Shown one piece after another: positions 60,991-64,000 of a stretch of DNA of 64,000 nt (the stretch's first letter is position 1; every line of letters starts with the position of its first letter). Under the pieces are notes generated by a model. It did not search any database, was not told the DNA's origin, and worked only from the letters and a program-made list of their open reading frames with translations. Position numbers and translations under genes: made by a program. Source of the stretch: Betaproteobacteria bacterium. GTDB taxonomy: Bacteria > Pseudomonadota > Gammaproteobacteria > Burkholderiales > Casimicrobiaceae. The DNA lies in contig JADKEV010000034.1 in the NCBI GenBank assembly GCA_016717855.1, positions 1 through 64,000 on the forward strand, given 5' to 3'.

Positions 60991-61902
60991 ATGAGCTTGC
61001 GCACCATCATCTGCCTCGGCCACACCGCGCTCGACCGGATCTACCGGGTGCCGCACCTGCCCGCCGGCTCGACCAAGGTGCGCGCGCTGGCGTTCGGCGA
61101 GGTGGGCGGCGGCATGGCGGCCAACGCAGCCTGCGCGATGTCGCGGCTGCTCGATCCGACCGTGCACGGCGTCGAGTTCTGGGGCCGCACCGGCGACGAT
61201 TCCGCCGGCCGGATCATGCGCGAGGAGTTCGGCCAGTACGCGGTCGCCATTCCGCACCTGCGGGTGTTCCCCGGCTGCATGTCGTCGCAGTCGGCGGTGA
61301 TGGTCGACGCGGCGGGCGAGCGGATGATCGTCAACTATCGCGGCGACGTGCCTACCGACGACGTGTCGTGGCTGCCGTTCGGACGGGTCCGCGACGCCGC
61401 GGCGGTGCTGGTCGATGTGCGCTGGCTCGAAGGCGCGTTCGCCGTGCTGCAGGCCGCCCGCCTGGCCGGCGTGCCGTCGGTGCTCGACGCCGACCTCGGC
61501 GACGTTCCCATCGTCCGCGCGCTGGTGCCGCTGGCCGACCACGCGATCTTCTCCGAGCCGGGACTGGTGAACTGGCACGGCGGCGACGACACGGCAACGG
61601 CGCTGCGCGCGGCGGTCGCCGCCGGCGCGAAGATCGCCGGCGTCACGCGCGGCGACCAGGGCACGACGATGCTGGTCGATGGCGCCTTCCATCACGTGCC
61701 CGCGTTCCCGGTGCGGGTGGTCGACACGCTGGGCGCCGGCGACATCTTCCACGGCGCCTACACGCTGGCGCTGGCCGAAGGCAAGCCCGCACTCGATGCC
61801 GCGCGTTTCGCCAGCGCAGCGGCGGCGATCAAGTGCAGCAGGCAGGGCGGGCGCGAAGGCGCGCCGACGCGGGCGGAGGTCGAGGCGTTGCTGCGGAGAT
61901 GA
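60991..61902 (+). CDS. PfkB-family kinase, sulfofructose kinase (YihV)-like
   Basis: 303 aa ribokinase-fold kinase. Catalytic base and anion hole are in VVDTLGAGDIFHGAYTLAL; the N-terminal part has EVGGGMAANAAC. Along its length it follows E. coli YihV as I recall it: SSQSAVMVDAAGERMIVNY, VLVDVRW, ADHAIFSEPGL, IKCSRQGGREGAPT. N115 and R144 fall at the places of YihV N109 and R138, which I recall as sulfonate-contacting. Context next to sulfonate genes supports a sulfosugar or related substrate, but no sulfoglycolytic isomerase, aldolase or reductase gene is in the window, so a plain sugar or ketose kinase remains possible. Confidence 0.72.
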   Translation: MSLRTIICLGHTALDRIYRVPHLPAGSTKVRALAFGEVGGGMAANAACAMSRLLDPTVHGVEFWGRTGDDSAGRIMREEFGQYAVAIPHLRVFPGCMSSQSAVMVDAAGERMIVNYRGDVPTDDVSWLPFGRVRDAAAVLVDVRWLEGAFAVLQAARLAGVPSVLDADLGDVPIVRALVPLADHAIFSEPGLVNWHGGDDTATALRAAVAAGAKIAGVTRGDQGTTMLVDGAFHHVPAFPVRVVDTLGAGDIFHGAYTLALAEGKPALDAARFASAAAAIKCSRQGGREGAPTRAEVEALLRR

Positions 61903-61930
61903 GTTGTGACGTACGTTCCACGTGTTGTCC

Positions 61931-62107
61931 GTAGGATGGGTGGAGCGCAGCGATACCCATCTCGTTGAAGCGTCCAACTATCCGTTTACGCCGCCCCGCG
62001 TGCATCGGGGCGAACCGATGCGTTGTTGCGTCATGGACATGATGGGTATCGCTGCGCTCCACCCATCCTACGTTTGCACCCATCCTACGTTTGTACCCAT
62101 CCCACGT
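61931..62107. repeat. BIME-like REP pair with conserved core, plus short tandem repeat
   Basis: Left arm 61931-61961, right arm 62041-62071, and a core of about 80 bases containing a third hairpin (GCCCCG-CGTGCAT-CGGGGC). The whole unit is repeated in inverted orientation at 63845-63982 with roughly 85% identity in the core. After it, the unit ACCCATCCTACGTTTG recurs about three times to 62107. Confidence 0.88.
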
Positions 62108-62110
62108 CGG

Positions 62111-63745
62111 TCACATCTGCTCCCAATACTCCGCCGGGTCGACCATTGCCTCGATCACGGTGAGGCGGCGCGCGGCGAGCGCCGCATCGAACGCGGCCTC
62201 GAACGCGGCCAGGCTGTCGACGCGCACGCCGTCGGCGCCGAAGCCCTGCGCGATCCGCGCAAAGTCCGGGGCCGTGAAGTCGACGCCGCGCGGCGCCATG
62301 TCCATCTTGTCCTGCTTCAACGCGATCAGCGAGAGCTTCGCGTCGTTGAGCACGACGACGATCAGGGGCAGCTTCCTCTCCGCCGCCACCGCGAGTTCGC
62401 CCAGCGTCATCAGCAGGCAGCCGTCGCCCAGCAGCGCGACGACGGTGCGCTGCGGATGGACGAGCTGGGCGGCGATCGCCGCGGGCACCGCATAGCCCAT
62501 GCAGCCCAGGCCGTTCGACTGCAGCAGTTGCCCGGGCACGCGGCAACGGAGCACGTGATTGGCGAGGATCCGGTGCGCGCCGACGTCGACCGTCATGATC
62601 CAGTTGGGGCGGTTGCGCCGGTCGACGGCGTGGAACAGCGCGGCCGGGCTGATCGCACCGGCAGGTGTCCGCGGGCGCACGACTTGGGCGACGTCGCGGC
62701 GGATGGCGTCCAGCGACGCGGCGGGCCAGTTCGCCTTCGCCGGCGGGGCGACACCGGCGGCGCCGAGTTGCCGCAGCATCGCGTCCAGCGTCCCGTACGC
62801 TTCGCGCCCGCGCGGGAAGATGCGGTCGTTGGCCGGCGCCCAATCGAGCGTGATGCAGGACTTGTCCGCCGGCCACGCATCGACCCACGCGTCGCGCAGT
62901 TCGATCGGATCGAAGCCGATCAGCACCAGCAGGTCGGCCTCCGCCACAGCACGCAGGTTGATCGCATCGACGACGGGCGAGAGGCCGACGCTGCCCAGGC
63001 ACAGCGGATCGTGCTCGTCGAGCACGCCCTTGGCCTTGTACGTGGTGAAGACCGGCAGGCGCCAGGCGCGGACGAATTCGGCGACCGCGCCAGCGGCGTC
63101 GCGATGCAGCGCGCCGCGGCCGAGCAGCGCCAGCGGCCGCCGCGCGTCGGCCAGCGCCGCGCGCAATGAGGACGCGACGCCGGCGGCCAGGCACGTCGCC
63201 AGACGGACCGGCGGACTCTGCGCGGTGTCCGCGGCCGGCGCCTTGTTCGCGTCGGACGGAATGTTGAGCAGCACCGGCCCGGCCGGCCACTCGAGCGCGA
63301 TGTCCAGCGCCTTCGCCATCTGCTGCCCGGCGCGCTGCGGATTGAGCCGCTCGGCGTACTTGGTCACCGGCCGGCACAGCGCGACGTGGTCGAACACCTG
63401 GTGGTTGTAGACGGCCATGTTGCGCGTTCCCATCTCGCCGCACAGGACCGCGACACCCGAGCGTTCCATCCACGCCCCGGCGATGCCCGACACCGCATTG
63501 GCGATGCCCGGCCCCAGCGCGGGGATCAGCACCGCCGGCGCGCCGGTCAGCTGGTACACCGCATCGGCCATGAACGCCGCCGACGGCTCTGCCTTGGCCA
63601 GCACGAACTCGATGCCCGCCTCCTCACACGCGCGCACCGACTCGAGCACATCGTTGCCGGGAATCCCGAACGCGAAACGCGCGCCGTAGCGGGACAAGGT
63701 TTGCGCGATGACGTCGGCGACGGTGGTGCCAGGGGATTCGATCAC
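62111..63745 (-). CDS. ThDP-dependent enzyme of the acetolactate synthase/decarboxylase family
   Basis: About 544 aa with all three ThDP-enzyme domains. FGIPGNDVLESVRACEEAGI, catalytic Glu in LAKAEPSAAFMADAVYQL, central Rossmann-like domain (RPLALLGRGALH; DLLVLIGFDPIEL) and C-terminal ThDP/Mg motif LLGDGCLLMTLGELAVAA to LNDAK. It is distinct from Xsc (no YFYGE, different core). Candidates are acetolactate synthase-like enzymes and 2-oxoacid decarboxylases (benzoylformate- or sulfopyruvate-type); sequence alone does not decide. The start is set at GTG 63745 where family sequence begins, but no ribosome site is visible; the frame upstream reads through a REP repeat and is rejected. It is bracketed by inverted repeat elements. 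Confidence 0.78.
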   Translation of the reverse strand: MIESPGTTVADVIAQTLSRYGARFAFGIPGNDVLESVRACEEAGIEFVLAKAEPSAAFMADAVYQLTGAPAVLIPALGPGIANAVSGIAGAWMERSGVAVLCGEMGTRNMAVYNHQVFDHVALCRPVTKYAERLNPQRAGQQMAKALDIALEWPAGPVLLNIPSDANKAPAADTAQSPPVRLATCLAAGVASSLRAALADARRPLALLGRGALHRDAAGAVAEFVRAWRLPVFTTYKAKGVLDEHDPLCLGSVGLSPVVDAINLRAVAEADLLVLIGFDPIELRDAWVDAWPADKSCITLDWAPANDRIFPRGREAYGTLDAMLRQLGAAGVAPPAKANWPAASLDAIRRDVAQVVRPRTPAGAISPAALFHAVDRRNRPNWIMTVDVGAHRILANHVLRCRVPGQLLQSNGLGCMGYAVPAAIAAQLVHPQRTVVALLGDGCLLMTLGELAVAAERKLPLIVVVLNDAKLSLIALKQDKMDMAPRGVDFTAPDFARIAQGFGADGVRVDSLAAFEAAFDAALAARRLTVIEAMVDPAEYWEQM

Positions 63746-63844
63746 GGGGAATGGAGCCTGCGGCGAGAGTTGGGCGACGCGTATCTTGTCGCATGTCCGG
63801 CAGGCGGCGCAAGGGAAACCGGCATCCGGATCCACTTCATTTCC

Positions 63845-63982
63845 GTAGGATGGGTGGAGCGCAGCGATACCCATCATGTCCGTGACGCAACAACGGATCG
63901 GTTCGCCCCGATGCAGGCGGGGCAGCCTGAACGGATCATTGGACGTTTTGGCGAGATGGGTATCGCTGCGCTCCACCCATCC
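63845..63982. repeat. BIME-like REP pair, inverted copy of the 61931 element
   Basis: Left arm 63845-63875, right arm 63954-63982, with a core matching the reverse complement of the element at 61931 (shared blocks CAACAACG, CGGTTCGCCCCGATGCA, GTTGCGTCA). Together they bracket the ThDP gene. The last bases (63983-64000) hold nothing recognised. Confidence 0.88.
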
Positions 63983-64000
63983 TTCTATGATTAATTCTGT

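Noticed and set aside
61922..62100. Peptides VGWVERSDTHL and MGIAALHPSY in several frames as small conserved proteins
   Set aside because: They are the two strands of the palindromic repeat; conservation is at the DNA level and there is no ribosome site.
63746..63976. N-terminal extension of the ThDP enzyme carrying a MERSDTH peptide
   Set aside because: It is translated REP repeat DNA, not family sequence.
1..64000. tRNA, rRNA, prophage, integron, insertion sequence or replication origin
   Set aside because: I read both strands for these and saw no cloverleaf, transposase, integrase, phage structural gene or DnaA-box cluster.

Overview
The window is 64 kb of very GC-rich DNA whose genes are almost all proteobacterial and packed closely on both strands. 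Three orphan tripartite-tricarboxylate receptors (Bug/TctC type), a TRAP transporter, IclR regulators, a taurine-type ABC transporter and an Xsc-Pta sulfonate pathway point to a betaproteobacterium of the Burkholderiales type. This is inference from gene content: there is no rRNA or tRNA here to fix the taxonomy.

Layout. 1-4.9 kb: trehalose operon otsA-otsB-GH15, with a membrane-anchored OtsA and a frameshifted GH15. 4.8-9.5 kb: MFS exporter, creatininase-family hydrolase, a beheaded PIN-toxin remnant and an ALDH7 dehydrogenase. 9.7-16.6 kb: IclR regulator divergent from a PhyH dioxygenase - TRAP transporter (dctPQM) - zinc alcohol dehydrogenase (two frameshifts) - MetX-like hydrolase catabolic operon. 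16.6-23.5 kb: double-Usp protein, GMC oxidoreductase, lipase-like hydrolase, a Bug receptor with a FAH-family hydrolase, and a small membrane protein. 23.7-29.8 kb: EthD protein, Gfo/Idh/MocA oxidoreductase, TauA/TauB/TauC-like importer and an omega-amino acid:pyruvate aminotransferase. 29.9-42.7 kb: two very large secreted proteins (seven-bladed SBBP propeller; NHL-RHS giant) that share a dockerin-like module, with hydroxyacid-oxoacid transhydrogenase, a small haem-copper-oxidase-like membrane protein and a GhrA-type reductase between them. 42.8-50.5 kb: Bug receptor, then a succinate dehydrogenase/fumarate reductase-like complex mixed with a two-subunit class I fumarase, and an aldo/keto reductase. 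50.7-63.7 kb: a C2-sulfonate dissimilation block (SauT-like ligase, SauS-like acylating dehydrogenase, Bug receptor, TauE-type exporter, Xsc, IclR regulator, Pta, SulP transporter), followed by a sulfofructose-kinase-like PfkB kinase and a second ThDP enzyme.

How it fits together: taurine imported by TauABC could be deaminated by the aminotransferase to sulfoacetaldehyde. Sulfoacetate could be activated by SauT and reduced by SauS to the same intermediate. Xsc would cleave sulfoacetaldehyde to acetyl phosphate and sulfite, Pta would make acetyl-CoA, and TauE and/or SulP would export sulfite or sulfate. The route is inferred from families and gene order.

Two features cut across the window. 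Many intergenic gaps carry a REP/BIME-like palindromic repeat with a GATGGGT...ACCCATC core, single or as inverted pairs. Five otherwise well-conserved genes contain small indels (GH15, ADH, TauB-like, TauC-like, Xsc), which means either consensus errors in GC-rich tracts or ongoing decay.
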